DNA of 21,090 bases from JAWKHR01 sp041394725 (GTDB lineage Bacteria > Acidobacteriota > Vicinamibacteria > Vicinamibacterales > SCN-69-37): the NCBI GenBank assembly GCA_041394725.1, contig JAWKHR010000078.1, positions 1 through 21,090 of the forward strand. Direction: 5' to 3'. The position numbers were made by a program, and so were the translations under genes. Position 1 is the first letter of the stretch. Each line of letters starts with the position of its first letter. Below are positions 1-7,360 of the stretch, piece after piece. The notes below the pieces were generated by a model. The model was not told where the DNA came from. It searched no databases and was given only the letters and a program-made list of their open reading frames with translations.

Positions 1-846
1 GCGATCGACGCGGAGGTCATCGACCTGGCGTGGACCCTCGTGGCGGCGCTCGGCATCGCGGACATCGACCTGGTGATCAATTCCGTGGGCTGCGCCGCGT
101 GCCGGCCGCGCTTCCAGGAGGCGCTGCTCGCCGCGCTCGGCGACGACCTGCCGAAGCTCTGCGCGGACTGCCAGCGCCGTGCGGCGGTCAACCCGCTGCG
201 CATCTACGACTGCAAGGTGCCCGAGGACCAGCCGATCATCGACCGGCTGCCGCACGCGGTGGACTACCTCTGCGAGGCGTGCCGGACGCACTTCGAGGCC
301 GTGCAGGGGCACCTGACGTCGTGGGACATCCCGTGGCGCATCTCGCACCGGCTGGTGCGCGGGCTCGACTACTACACGCGGACGACGTTCGAGATCCTGG
401 GGCAGGCGCTCGGCGCGCAGAACGCGGTGCTCGGGGGCGGGCGGTACGACGGCCTCGTGCGCCAGCTGGGCGGGCCGGATCGGACGGGGATCGGGTTCGC
501 GGCCGGCCTCGAGCGGCTGGTGCTGGCGCTGCCCGAGGGCGCGGGCGAGGCGGCGTCACCCCGGGCGTTCGTCGTCGCGATCGGCGAGGAAGGCCGGCCG
601 GAGGCCATCCGGCTGCTGCGGGAGCTGCGTCAGGCCGGGCTGGCGGCGCAGATGGCGTTCGAGGCGCGCGGGGTGCGCGCCCAGATGAAGCGCGCGGATC
701 GCGCGCAGGCGCGCGTGACGCTGATCGTCGGCGGCGACGAACTGGCGCGCGGCGAGGTCACCCTGCGCGACATGCGCACGGGCGAGCAGCGCGCGGTGGC
801 GCGCGCCGAGGCGGTCGCGACCGCCCGGACGGTGATGGAGTCATGA
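1..846 (+). CDS. hisS: Histidyl-tRNA synthetase (C-terminal part, 5' end outside window)
   Basis: Class II synthetase that charges tRNA-His in the cytoplasm. The frame is open from base 1 and ends at TGA 844-846, giving 281 residues of a protein usually about 420 long, so roughly the first third (motifs 1 and 2) lies upstream. Visible signatures, numbered from the window edge, are the histidine-binding RGLDYY at about 120-125, GGRYDGL shortly after, motif 3 GFAAGLERL, and a C-terminal anticodon-binding domain beginning near PRAFVVAIG. The insertion domain before the RGLDYY motif carries seven cysteines (about 31, 34, 54, 57, 71, 91, 94), six of them in CxxC pairs. E. coli HisRS largely lacks these, but many other bacterial HisRSs have them as I recall. 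The stop overlaps the aspS start (ATGA), so aspS is probably translationally coupled to it. Confidence 0.96.
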   Translation, partial: AIDAEVIDLAWTLVAALGIADIDLVINSVGCAACRPRFQEALLAALGDDLPKLCADCQRRAAVNPLRIYDCKVPEDQPIIDRLPHAVDYLCEACRTHFEAVQGHLTSWDIPWRISHRLVRGLDYYTRTTFEILGQALGAQNAVLGGGRYDGLVRQLGGPDRTGIGFAAGLERLVLALPEGAGEAASPRAFVVAIGEEGRPEAIRLLRELRQAGLAAQMAFEARGVRAQMKRADRAQARVTLIVGGDELARGEVTLRDMRTGEQRAVARAEAVATARTVMES

Positions 847-2627
847 CGGCAGGCACGTTTTCGTATCGCACGCATACCTGCGGGGAACTCCGCCCCGCGC
901 ACGTCGGCCAGTCCGTGGTCCTGCTCGGGTGGGTGCACCGCCGGCGGGATCTCGGCGGCCTCGTCTTCATCGACCTGCGCGACCGCTACGGCGTGACGCA
1001 GGTCGTGGTCCGCACGGGGAGCGCCGGCGCCGAGGCCGCCGACCGCGTCCGCTCGGAGTACGTCGTCGCGGTGACCGGCCACGTCGAGGCCCGCGCGTCC
1101 GAGGCGCGCAACGCGAAGCTGCCGACGGGGGAGGTCGAGGTCGTCGCCGACACGATCCAGATCCTCAACGAGGCGCGCACGCCGCCCTTCCCGATCAACG
1201 AGGACGCGGCGGTCGCCGAGGACACGCGCCTGCGCTACCGCTACCTGGACCTGCGGCGCCCGTCGCTGCAGGGCAACCTGGTCCTGCGGCACCGGGTCGC
1301 GCTCGCCGCCCGCCGGTACTTCGACGCGCAGGGCTTCCTGGAGATCGAGACGCCGATCCTCACCCGGTCCACGCCGGAAGGCGCGCGCGACTACCTCGTC
1401 CCGAGCCGCGTGCACCCGGGCGAGTTCTTCGCGCTGCCGCAGTCGCCGCAGATCTTCAAGCAGATCCTGATGATCGCGGGCCTGGACCGCTACGTGCAGA
1501 TCGTCCGGTGCTTCCGCGACGAGGACCTCCGCGCGGACCGGCAGCCGGAGTTCACCCAGATCGACGTCGAGATGTCGTTCGCCGACGAGGACCTCGTCTT
1601 CGGCATCGTCGAGGGCGCCGTGCAGGCGATGTTCGGTGCGGCCGGCGTCCAGATCGAGGCGCCGTTCCCGCGCATGAGCTACGACGAGGCCATGCTGCGG
1701 TACGGGTCCGACAAGCCCGACCTGCGGCCGGGCATGGAGATTGCCGACGTCGGCGCGACGTTCGCCGATTCGTCGTTCGGCGTCTTCCGTGACGCCGTCG
1801 CGGGCGGGGGCGTGGTCCGCGGGTTCGTCGTCAAGGGCGCCGCGGGGTACTCGCGGAAGGACCTCGACGGCCTCGCCGATCAGGCGAAGCAGCTCGGCGC
1901 CAGCGGCCTCGTGTGGATTCGGCGCGCGAACGGCGCGCTGCAGAGCTCGGCGCTCAAGGCGGCCGGTGAGGCGCCGCTGGCGGCCGCGTTCGAGGCGGCG
2001 GGCGGCGCCGACGGGGACCTGATGCTCGTCGCCGCCGGCGAAGCCGCGCTCGTGGCGCGCGTCCTCGGGACGCTCCGCCTCGCGGTCGCCCGGCGCGAGA
2101 ACCTGCTCGATCCGGCCGTGTTCCGCTTCGTGTGGGTCACCGGCTTCCCGCTGTTCGAGTGGAACCCGGACGAGAACCGTTGGGACTCGATGCACCATCC
2201 GTTCACGTCGCCGCGGCCGGAAGACGTGCCGCTCCTGGACTCGGCTCCGGATCAGGCACGGGCGCGGGCATACGACCTGGCCCTCAACGGCTCGGAGATT
2301 GCCGGCGGCAGCATCCGAATCCATCGCGCGGACGTGCAGCGCCGCGTCTTCTCGCTGCTCGGAATCTCGGACGAGGAGGCGCGCGCGCGGTTCGGCTTCT
2401 TCCTCGAGGCGCTCGAATACGGCACGCCGCCCCACGGTGGCATCGCGTTCGGCCTCGACCGGATCATCACGCTGCTCTGCGGGGAGTCGTCCATCCGCGA
2501 GGTGATTGCCTTCCCGAAGACGGCCCAGGCGGTGGACCTGATGTCGGGCGCGCCGTCGGTCGTCGACGACCGCCAGCTGCGCGAGCTCAGCATCCGCACG
2601 ATCACCCCGCCGCCGGAGAAGGCGTAG
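843..2627 (+). CDS. aspS: Aspartyl-tRNA synthetase, bacterial type
   Basis: Charges tRNA-Asp (class IIb). The protein has 594 residues, the normal bacterial length of about 590. The order is an N-terminal OB-fold anticodon domain (GWVHRRRD near residue 30), the flipping and motif 1 region, motif 2 FRDEDLRADRQPEF from residue 224, a bacterial GAD insertion (about 290-420), and motif 3 GIAFGLDR at 533-540. ATG 843 was chosen because it overlaps the hisS TGA and gives the expected N-terminus; the frame stays open further upstream only as a shadow inside hisS. The residue after RRRD is Leu, as in E. coli-like discriminating enzymes, whereas P. aeruginosa-like non-discriminating enzymes have His. 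This is suggestive but not proof that it charges only tRNA-Asp. A hisS-aspS pair is common in bacteria. Confidence 0.97.
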   Translation: MTAGTFSYRTHTCGELRPAHVGQSVVLLGWVHRRRDLGGLVFIDLRDRYGVTQVVVRTGSAGAEAADRVRSEYVVAVTGHVEARASEARNAKLPTGEVEVVADTIQILNEARTPPFPINEDAAVAEDTRLRYRYLDLRRPSLQGNLVLRHRVALAARRYFDAQGFLEIETPILTRSTPEGARDYLVPSRVHPGEFFALPQSPQIFKQILMIAGLDRYVQIVRCFRDEDLRADRQPEFTQIDVEMSFADEDLVFGIVEGAVQAMFGAAGVQIEAPFPRMSYDEAMLRYGSDKPDLRPGMEIADVGATFADSSFGVFRDAVAGGGVVRGFVVKGAAGYSRKDLDGLADQAKQLGASGLVWIRRANGALQSSALKAAGEAPLAAAFEAAGGADGDLMLVAAGEAALVARVLGTLRLAVARRENLLDPAVFRFVWVTGFPLFEWNPDENRWDSMHHPFTSPRPEDVPLLDSAPDQARARAYDLALNGSEIAGGSIRIHRADVQRRVFSLLGISDEEARARFGFFLEALEYGTPPHGGIAFGLDRIITLLCGESSIREVIAFPKTAQAVDLMSGAPSVVDDRQLRELSIRTITPPPEKA

Positions 2628-2649
2628 GCGCGGCCGCCCGCGGGCTCCG

Positions 2650-3597
2650 ATGGCCGGATTCCCGACCCGGTTCCGCCTCGGCATCGACCTCGGCGGGACG
2701 AAGATTGCCGCCGTGGTGCTCGACGATCGCGGCCGGGTGGCCTGGGAGGCGCGGCGGCCCACGCCGCGCGAGGACTACGACGCCACGCTGGCGGCCATCG
2801 CCGCCGTCGTCGCGGAAGGCGAGGGCGCGGTTGGCGGCCCGTGCTCGGTCGGCCTCGGCACGCCAGGCGCGGTCTCGCCGGCCACGGGCCGGATGAAGAA
2901 CGCCAACTCGACCTGGCTCAATGACCGGCCGTTCCGCGAGGACCTGGAGGCGCGGCTCGGCCGTCCCGTGCGCCTGGCCAACGACGCGAACTGCCTCGCC
3001 GTGTCGGAGGCCGCCGACGGCGCGGCCGCCGGGGCACACGTGGTGTTCGGCGTGATCCTGGGAACGGGCGCCGGCGGCGGCATCGTGGTCGGAGGGCAGC
3101 CCTGGACCGGCGCCAACGCGGTCGCGGGGGAGTGGGGGCACACGCCGCTGCCCTGGCCCGCCGACGACGAGCGGCCGGGGCCGGCGTGCTATTGCGGCCG
3201 TGCGGGCTGTCTCGAGACGTTCCTGTCCGGGCCGGGGCTCGCGGCCGACCACGCGCGGTCCGCCGGGACGCGACTCGCGCCCGAGGAGGTCGTTCGCCGC
3301 GCCACGGACGCGACCGGCGCCGACCCGCACGCCGTCGCGGCGCTGGATCGCTGGCACGACAGGCTGGCGCGCGGCCTGGCCGTCATCGTCACCATCCTGG
3401 ACCCCGACGTGATCGTCGTCGGCGGGGGACTCTCGCGCCTCGAGTCGATCTACTCGCGCGTGCCGGAGCGCTGGGGGCGCTGGGTGTTCTCGGACCGGGT
3501 GGACACGCGACTCGTTCCCGCGGCACATGGCGACGCCAGCGGCGTCCGCGGCGCCGCGAGGCTCTGGCCGGGCGCGGGTGAGAGGGCGGGCCGGTGA
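2650..3597 (+). CDS. mak: ROK-family sugar kinase, Mak-like (probable fructokinase)
   Basis: ATP-dependent hexose kinase of the ROK family, 315 residues. The phosphate-binding DLGGTK lies at 13-18. The catalytic Asp is D112 in NDANC. The zinc site is His164 (GEWGH) with Cys180, Cys182 and Cys187 of CYCGRAGC. Long stretches closely resemble E. coli Mak (fructokinase, formerly YajF), including KNANSTWLN, RLANDANCLAVSEA and the C-terminal HGDxSGVRGAA-LWP. Fructose is therefore the best substrate guess, but ROK specificity is hard to read from sequence; glucose, mannose or N-acetylhexosamine remain possible. It starts 22 nt after aspS with no good Shine-Dalgarno sequence and is probably co-transcribed with hisS-aspS. 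No sugar transporter or regulator is adjacent, so the context does not help fix the substrate. Unlike ROK repressors, it has no N-terminal helix-turn-helix. Confidence 0.88.
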   Translation: MAGFPTRFRLGIDLGGTKIAAVVLDDRGRVAWEARRPTPREDYDATLAAIAAVVAEGEGAVGGPCSVGLGTPGAVSPATGRMKNANSTWLNDRPFREDLEARLGRPVRLANDANCLAVSEAADGAAAGAHVVFGVILGTGAGGGIVVGGQPWTGANAVAGEWGHTPLPWPADDERPGPACYCGRAGCLETFLSGPGLAADHARSAGTRLAPEEVVRRATDATGADPHAVAALDRWHDRLARGLAVIVTILDPDVIVVGGGLSRLESIYSRVPERWGRWVFSDRVDTRLVPAAHGDASGVRGAARLWPGAGERAGR

Positions 3598-3629
3598 CGA
3601 TCCGGTGTCGCCCCGCGCCGGCCGGGTCG

Positions 3630-3638
3630 TGCTACGCT
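3630..3638 (+). promoter_or_regulatory. Extended -10 promoter candidate for the phoH-ybeY-corC-era block
   Basis: TGC followed by TACGCT fits the extended -10 pattern TGnTAnnnT. No convincing -35 hexamer lies 16-18 bp upstream. A transcription start near 3645 would place a TTG at 3646 at the very 5' end, which supports ATG 3661 as the phoH start. The same layout recurs before greA. Confidence 0.4.
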
Positions 3639-3660
3639 TGCCTCGTTGCCTGCCTCTGTC

Positions 3661-4614
3661 ATGCGCCGGATTTCGATGCCGGACGAGGGCATCGAGACGC
3701 TGTTCGGCCCCATCGATGAGAATCTGCGTCACCTGGAACAGGCCCTCGGCGTGCGCCTGCGGACCAGCGGCCACGACGTGGTGGCCGAAGGTCCCGCCGA
3801 CGCGGTCGCCGACGCCGAGCGCGTCCTCGAGCAGTTGGCGGGGCTGCTCCGAGATGGGTACCGGTTCGCGCGCGGCGACGTGAAGACGGCGGCGCAGCTG
3901 CTCACCGACGACCCGAACGTCGAGCTGCGCGAGTACTTCACGAAGGGCCAGCCGCGCGCGGTGGGGCGCCGGCAGGTGGTGCCGAAGAGCGTCACGCAGC
4001 GCAAGTACCTCGACGCGATCGACCGCTACGACATCGTCTTCGGCGTCGGCCCGGCCGGCACCGGCAAGACCTACCTCGCGATGGCGCAGGCGGTGGCGTA
4101 CCTGCTGTCCAAGCGCGTCACGCGGATCATCCTCGCGCGGCCGGCGGTCGAGGCGGGGGAACGGCTCGGGTTCCTGCCCGGCGACCTGCAGGAGAAGGTC
4201 AACCCGTACCTGCGCCCGCTCTACGACGCGCTCTACGACATGCTCGACGGGGAGCGCGTGGCCCGGCTGCTCGAGCGCGGCATCATCGAGGTCGCGCCGA
4301 TCGCGTTCATGCGCGGGCGGACGCTCAACGACGCGTTCGTGATCCTCGACGAGGCGCAGAACACGACGTCCGAGCAGATGAAGATGTTCCTCACGCGCCT
4401 CGGGTTCGGATCGAAGGCGGTGGTCACCGGCGACGTGACGCAGATCGACCTGCCGGCCGGTCGCGTGTCCGGCCTCATCGAGGCGCTCAAGGTCGTGAGC
4501 GGCATCGACGGCATCGCCACGGTGATGTTCGACGAGCGCGACGTCGTGCGGCACACGCTCGTGCAGCAGATCGTCCGCGCCTACGAAACCTACGGCAATG
4601 GGAAGACGCCGTGA
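3661..4614 (+). CDS. PhoH-like ATPase (PhoL/YbeZ type)
   Basis: Cytoplasmic P-loop NTPase of the PhoH family. The bacterial YbeZ/PhoL branch is linked genetically and physically to YbeY and RNA metabolism. With start ATG 3661 it has 317 residues. Walker A GPAGTGKT is at 130-137 and the Walker B-like VILDEAQN has its Asp-Glu at 230-231. The N-terminal part (IETLFGPIDENLRHLEQALG) is the usual KH-like region of the family. The frame can be extended to TTG 3646, but that lies only 7 nt after the -10 candidate; ATG 3676 is the alternative shorter start. None of the three has a clear Shine-Dalgarno sequence, so the exact start is uncertain. The 3' end overlaps ybeY by 17 nt. The name phoH is historical and does not imply phosphate regulation. 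Confidence 0.94.
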   Translation: MRRISMPDEGIETLFGPIDENLRHLEQALGVRLRTSGHDVVAEGPADAVADAERVLEQLAGLLRDGYRFARGDVKTAAQLLTDDPNVELREYFTKGQPRAVGRRQVVPKSVTQRKYLDAIDRYDIVFGVGPAGTGKTYLAMAQAVAYLLSKRVTRIILARPAVEAGERLGFLPGDLQEKVNPYLRPLYDALYDMLDGERVARLLERGIIEVAPIAFMRGRTLNDAFVILDEAQNTTSEQMKMFLTRLGFGSKAVVTGDVTQIDLPAGRVSGLIEALKVVSGIDGIATVMFDERDVVRHTLVQQIVRAYETYGNGKTP

Positions 4615-5119
4615 GGCCCCGGCGCGGGGCCTGACGGTCGAGGTCGTCGCCAGCGTGCCGTCCGGGCGCGCGGCGGCGCGAGGCCTCGGTCGCTGGCTCG
4701 AGCGCGCCGGGCCGCGGTCCGCCCGCGGCGAGGTCGGCGTCGCCATCGTCAGCGACGCGGCGATGCGCCGCCTCAACCGCACCTACCGGCGGGTGGACCG
4801 GGTGACCGACGTCCTGTCGTTTCCCGCCGGCGGGGCCGTCGCCGGGCGGTCCGGGCCGGGCGCGCGTGCCGGACGTTCGGTGCTCGGCGACATCGCCATT
4901 GCCCGGGGCGTGGCCGCGCGCCAGGCCCGGGCCCACGGCCACGGCCTGGGCGTGGAGTTCCGCGTACTGGCCCTGCATGGCCTGCTGCACCTTCTGGGCT
5001 ACGATCACGAGGCCGACGAGGGCCGGATGCGCCGGGTGGAGGAACGCCTCCGCCGCCGGGCCGGCCTGCCTTCGGGCCTGACCGCGCGCGGGTCCAGCCC
5101 CTTCGGCCGACGACGATGA
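4598..5119 (+). CDS. ybeY: Endoribonuclease / rRNA maturation factor YbeY
   Basis: Zinc-dependent endoribonuclease-like factor (UPF0054) that acts in 16S rRNA 3'-end maturation and 70S quality control. It has 173 residues, near the family norm of about 155. The signature HGLLHLLGYDHE supplies the three metal ligands His127, His131 and His137. The upstream NRTYRRVDRVTDVLSFP matches the conserved N-x-x-[YF]-R-x-x-D-x-x-TDVLSFP region. A glycine/alanine/arginine-rich insertion (about residues 76-90) separates it from LGDIAIA. ATG 4598 lies inside the end of phoH (17-nt overlap), which suggests coupled translation; no other in-frame start fits the N-terminus better. The C-terminal 20 residues are Arg/Gly-rich and probably disordered. 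PhoH-YbeY-Era adjacency is widely conserved and agrees with a joint role in small-subunit biogenesis. Confidence 0.96.
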   Translation: MGRRREAPARGLTVEVVASVPSGRAAARGLGRWLERAGPRSARGEVGVAIVSDAAMRRLNRTYRRVDRVTDVLSFPAGGAVAGRSGPGARAGRSVLGDIAIARGVAARQARAHGHGLGVEFRVLALHGLLHLLGYDHEADEGRMRRVEERLRRRAGLPSGLTARGSSPFGRRR

Positions 5120-6342
5120 TTCCGTTCCTGGTGCTCGTGGCCGCCTCGGCGCTGCTGTTCTTCTCGCTGGTCGAGACGGCGTTTGCGCTGCTCATGCGCC
5201 TGCCCGAGCGCCTCGAGGCCGAGCGCGGCACCGAGGGCGGCGCCCTGGCGACCTACCTCGACGACCCGCTGAAGTTCTTCGTCCCGGCGCGCCTGCTGCG
5301 CGGCCTGCTGCTGGTGCTGCTCCTCGTACTGCTGGCGCAGCCCATCGGCACCGGGCTGTCGCGCGCCATGATGCTCTTCGGGGCCGGCTTCGGCATCGCC
5401 GTGCTCGTGGGGCACATCCTGCCGGCCATCCTGGTGCGGCGGTCGCCCGAGCGCGTGCTCGAGCTGCTGCTGCCGGCCTTCACGATGGTCGCGAACCTGC
5501 TCGGGCCGTTCACCGTGCGGATCATCGGCTGGCTCGGGCCGGTCGAGCGGCGGGGCGAGAACGGCGATCTGGGGAACGAGGCGACGGGCGACGCGGCGCC
5601 GGGCGGCGATCACGACGCGGAGCGCGACGACGGGAGCCGGCTGCTCCGGTCGGTCGTGGACTTCGGCGACACGCTGGTCCGCGAGGTGATGACGCCCCGG
5701 CCGGACATCGTCGCCATCCGGTCCACGTCCACCGTGGACGAACTCCGGCGCCTGGTGCGCGAGCAGGAGTACTCGCGGCTGCCCGTCTATACGGAGAACC
5801 TCGACAACATCGTCGGGCTGATTGTCGTGAAGGACCTCATCTACACGCCCGAGCCCGTGGACGGCGCGGCGCCGGTCTCCACGCTCATGCGCCCGGCCGC
5901 GTTCGTGCCCGAGACGAAGCGCGTCGCCGACCTGCTGCGGGAGTTCCAGCAGGGACGCTTCCAGCTGGCCATCGTGGTGGACGAGTACGGCGGGACGGCG
6001 GGTCTCGTCACGATCGAGGACGTGGTCGAGGAGCTGGTCGGCGAGATCCGCGACGAGTACGACCTCGAGGCCGAGCCCATCGTCGAGGAGCCCGACGGCG
6101 CGTTCGTGTTCAGCGCGAAGGTGGACATCGACCAGATGGTCGAGCGCCTGCAGCTCCAGATCGAGGAAGGCGACTTCGAGACGGTCGGCGGCTACGTGCT
6201 GGCCCACGCCGGCCGGGTGCCGGCGGCGGGCGAGCACCTGCGGTTCGACGGCCTCGAGGTCGAGATTCTCGAGGCCGAGCGCCGCCGCATCCACAAGGTG
6301 CGTGTGCGCCGGCTGCCGGCGACGGACACCCTGACCGCATGA
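5116..6342 (+). CDS. CNNM/CorC-HlyC family membrane protein (DUF21, CBS pair, CorC domain)
   Basis: Predicted inner-membrane protein of the CNNM/CorC family. Bacterial members include proven Mg2+ (or Co2+) exporters; the old label 'hemolysin' is misleading. It has 408 residues. The N-terminal DUF21 region (about 1-145) has hydrophobic segments near 3-27, 60-80, 85-105 and 115-140. A Gly/Asp/Glu-rich linker follows (about 148-172), then a CBS pair from about residue 190 (EVMTPRPDI at about 190-198, through VDEYGGTAGLVTIEDVVEEL) and a C-terminal CorC_HlyC domain (about 320-400). ATG 5116 overlaps the ybeY stop (ATGA) and its own stop overlaps era (ATGA), so it sits in the middle of the ribosome-maturation operon. 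This resembles the E. coli ybeZ-ybeY-ybeX order, where YbeX is the CorC homologue. YbeX itself lacks the membrane part seen here. The direction of ion flow cannot be read from sequence. Confidence 0.92.
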   Translation: MIPFLVLVAASALLFFSLVETAFALLMRLPERLEAERGTEGGALATYLDDPLKFFVPARLLRGLLLVLLLVLLAQPIGTGLSRAMMLFGAGFGIAVLVGHILPAILVRRSPERVLELLLPAFTMVANLLGPFTVRIIGWLGPVERRGENGDLGNEATGDAAPGGDHDAERDDGSRLLRSVVDFGDTLVREVMTPRPDIVAIRSTSTVDELRRLVREQEYSRLPVYTENLDNIVGLIVVKDLIYTPEPVDGAAPVSTLMRPAAFVPETKRVADLLREFQQGRFQLAIVVDEYGGTAGLVTIEDVVEELVGEIRDEYDLEAEPIVEEPDGAFVFSAKVDIDQMVERLQLQIEEGDFETVGGYVLAHAGRVPAAGEHLRFDGLEVEILEAERRRIHKVRVRRLPATDTLTA

Positions 6343-7232
6343 AGGCCGGCTTCGTCGCGCTCGTCGGCCGGCCGAACGCCGGCAAGTCCACGCTGCTGAA
6401 CCGTTTCGCCGGGCAGAAGATCGCCATCGTCTCCGACAAGCCGCAGACGACGCGGCACCGGATCACCGGCGTGCGCCACACCGCTGCCGGGCAGATGGTC
6501 TTCGTGGACACGCCCGGCATCCACAAGCCGGTCCACCGGATGAACCAGCGGATGGTCGAGGCGGCGACGGCCGCGCTGCGCGAGGCGGACGTGATCGTCC
6601 TCGTCGTGGACGCGACGGAGCGTCCCGGCCGCGGCGACCAGTTCGTGGCGGACCTGGTGCGGCGGTCGGCCCGGCCGGTCGTCGTGGCGTTGAACAAGGT
6701 GGACCTCGTGCACAAGCCGGCGCTGCTGCCGCTGATGGCGTACTACGGGGCGATCGAGGCGCGGGCGATCGTCCCGGTCTCCGCGGCGAAGGGCGAGGGC
6801 GTCCCGGTGCTCGAAGCCGAGATCCTGGCCGCGCTGCCCGAGGGCGAGCCGCTCTATCCGGCGGAGTATTTCACCGACCAGACGGAGCGCACGCTGGCGG
6901 CCGAGCTCGTCCGCGAGAAGGTGCTGCGGCACACGCACGACGAGCTGCCGTACAGCACGGCGGTGGTCATCGACCGCTTCGAGGAGCCGGAGCGCGAGGG
7001 CGGCCTGACGCGGATCTTCGCGTCGATCCTGGTGGACCACGACTCGCAGAAGCCGATCGTGGTGGGGAAGGGCGGCGCGATGATCAAGCGCATCGGCACC
7101 GAGGCGCGACGCGACCTCGAGCAGATGCTCGGCGGCCAGGTGCACCTCGAGCTGCACGTGAAGGTCCGGTCGGACTGGCGCGACAACGAGCGGCTGCTCG
7201 ACGAGATGGGGCTGGGCGGACGGCGGCCGTGA
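6339..7232 (+). CDS. era: GTPase Era
   Basis: Essential Ras-like GTPase that binds the 3' end of 16S rRNA and acts in 30S assembly. It has 297 residues, full length. G1 GRPNAGKS is at 10-17, the G2 region QTTRHR at 36-41, G3 DTPG at 57-60, G4 NKVD at 119-122 and G5 SAAK at 148-151. The C-terminal KH domain has the KPIVVGKGGAMIKRIG signature, followed by the conserved WRDNERLLDEMG tail. ATG 6339 overlaps the preceding stop by 4 nt. It is the last gene of the phoH-ybeY-corC-era block: a 128-nt gap with its own promoter candidate follows before mgtE. Nothing appears truncated or missing. Confidence 0.98.
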   Translation: MKAGFVALVGRPNAGKSTLLNRFAGQKIAIVSDKPQTTRHRITGVRHTAAGQMVFVDTPGIHKPVHRMNQRMVEAATAALREADVIVLVVDATERPGRGDQFVADLVRRSARPVVVALNKVDLVHKPALLPLMAYYGAIEARAIVPVSAAKGEGVPVLEAEILAALPEGEPLYPAEYFTDQTERTLAAELVREKVLRHTHDELPYSTAVVIDRFEEPEREGGLTRIFASILVDHDSQKPIVVGKGGAMIKRIGTEARRDLEQMLGGQVHLELHVKVRSDWRDNERLLDEMGLGGRRP

Positions 7233-7276
7233 CGGCCGAGCGGCGGCCCGCACCCGTCCCGATGGCCGCGTTTTCA

Positions 7277-7285
7277 TGTTACAAA
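7277..7285 (+). promoter_or_regulatory. AT-rich promoter candidate for mgtE
   Basis: Bases 7271-7293 form an AT-rich island in otherwise GC-rich DNA. They include TG-T-TACAAA, an extended -10-like element. No good -35 hexamer is present at standard spacing. A start near 7291 would give a leader of about 70 nt that begins almost directly with the hairpin at 7294-7318. Confidence 0.38.
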
Positions 7286-7293
7286 TAGAAGTT

Positions 7294-7318
7294 TGCGCGT
7301 CCCGGCTACGGACGCGCA
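7294..7318 (+). promoter_or_regulatory. Perfect 9-bp hairpin in the mgtE leader
   Basis: TGCGCGTCC, a 7-nt spacer (CGGCTAC) and GGACGCGCA form a perfect 9-bp inverted repeat with possible extra G-U pairs outside. It lies between the AT-rich promoter candidate and the mgtE ribosome-binding site, 42 nt before the ATG. It may be a 5' RNA stem-loop or a protein operator. It is far too small to be a complete M-box (ykoK) Mg2+ riboswitch, and no U tract makes it a terminator. Confidence 0.45.
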
Positions 7319-7350
7319 GGGAACCGATGGCCTGATAGTCCGACGATCGC

Positions 7351-7356
7351 GAGGAG
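7351..7356 (+). promoter_or_regulatory. mgtE ribosome-binding site
   Basis: GAGGAG sits 4 nt before ATG 7361. It is one of only two clear Shine-Dalgarno sequences in this SD-poor window and supports this start. Confidence 0.6.
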
Positions 7357-7360
7357 CGCC

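Noticed and set aside
2636..2645. GCCCGCGGGC palindrome between aspS and the sugar kinase
   Set aside because: Ten bases without a loop; too short to call an operator or terminator in DNA of this GC content.
630..2762. Minus-strand open frame of 710 codons opposite hisS/aspS (and similar long frames at 2602-4782, 5005-6294, 7274-9514, 10346-12616, 16413-18296)
   Set aside because: Each mirrors a conserved plus-strand gene, has arginine- and histidine-rich composition and no motif; these are GC-bias shadows.
3646..3660. TTG 3646 as the start of the phoH-like gene
   Set aside because: It adds five unconserved residues and lies only 7 nt downstream of the extended -10 candidate, at or before the likely transcript 5' end.
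7224..7238. CGGCCG-TGA-CGGCCG hairpin centred on the era stop codon
   Set aside because: Each arm is itself a palindrome of GC-rich Arg/Pro-type codons. The stem is only 6 bp with a 3-nt loop and no U tract; likely chance.
7233..7360. M-box Mg2+ riboswitch upstream of mgtE
   Set aside because: The gap is only 128 nt and the possible leader about 70 nt, too short for the roughly 165-nt M-box, and only one hairpin is seen.
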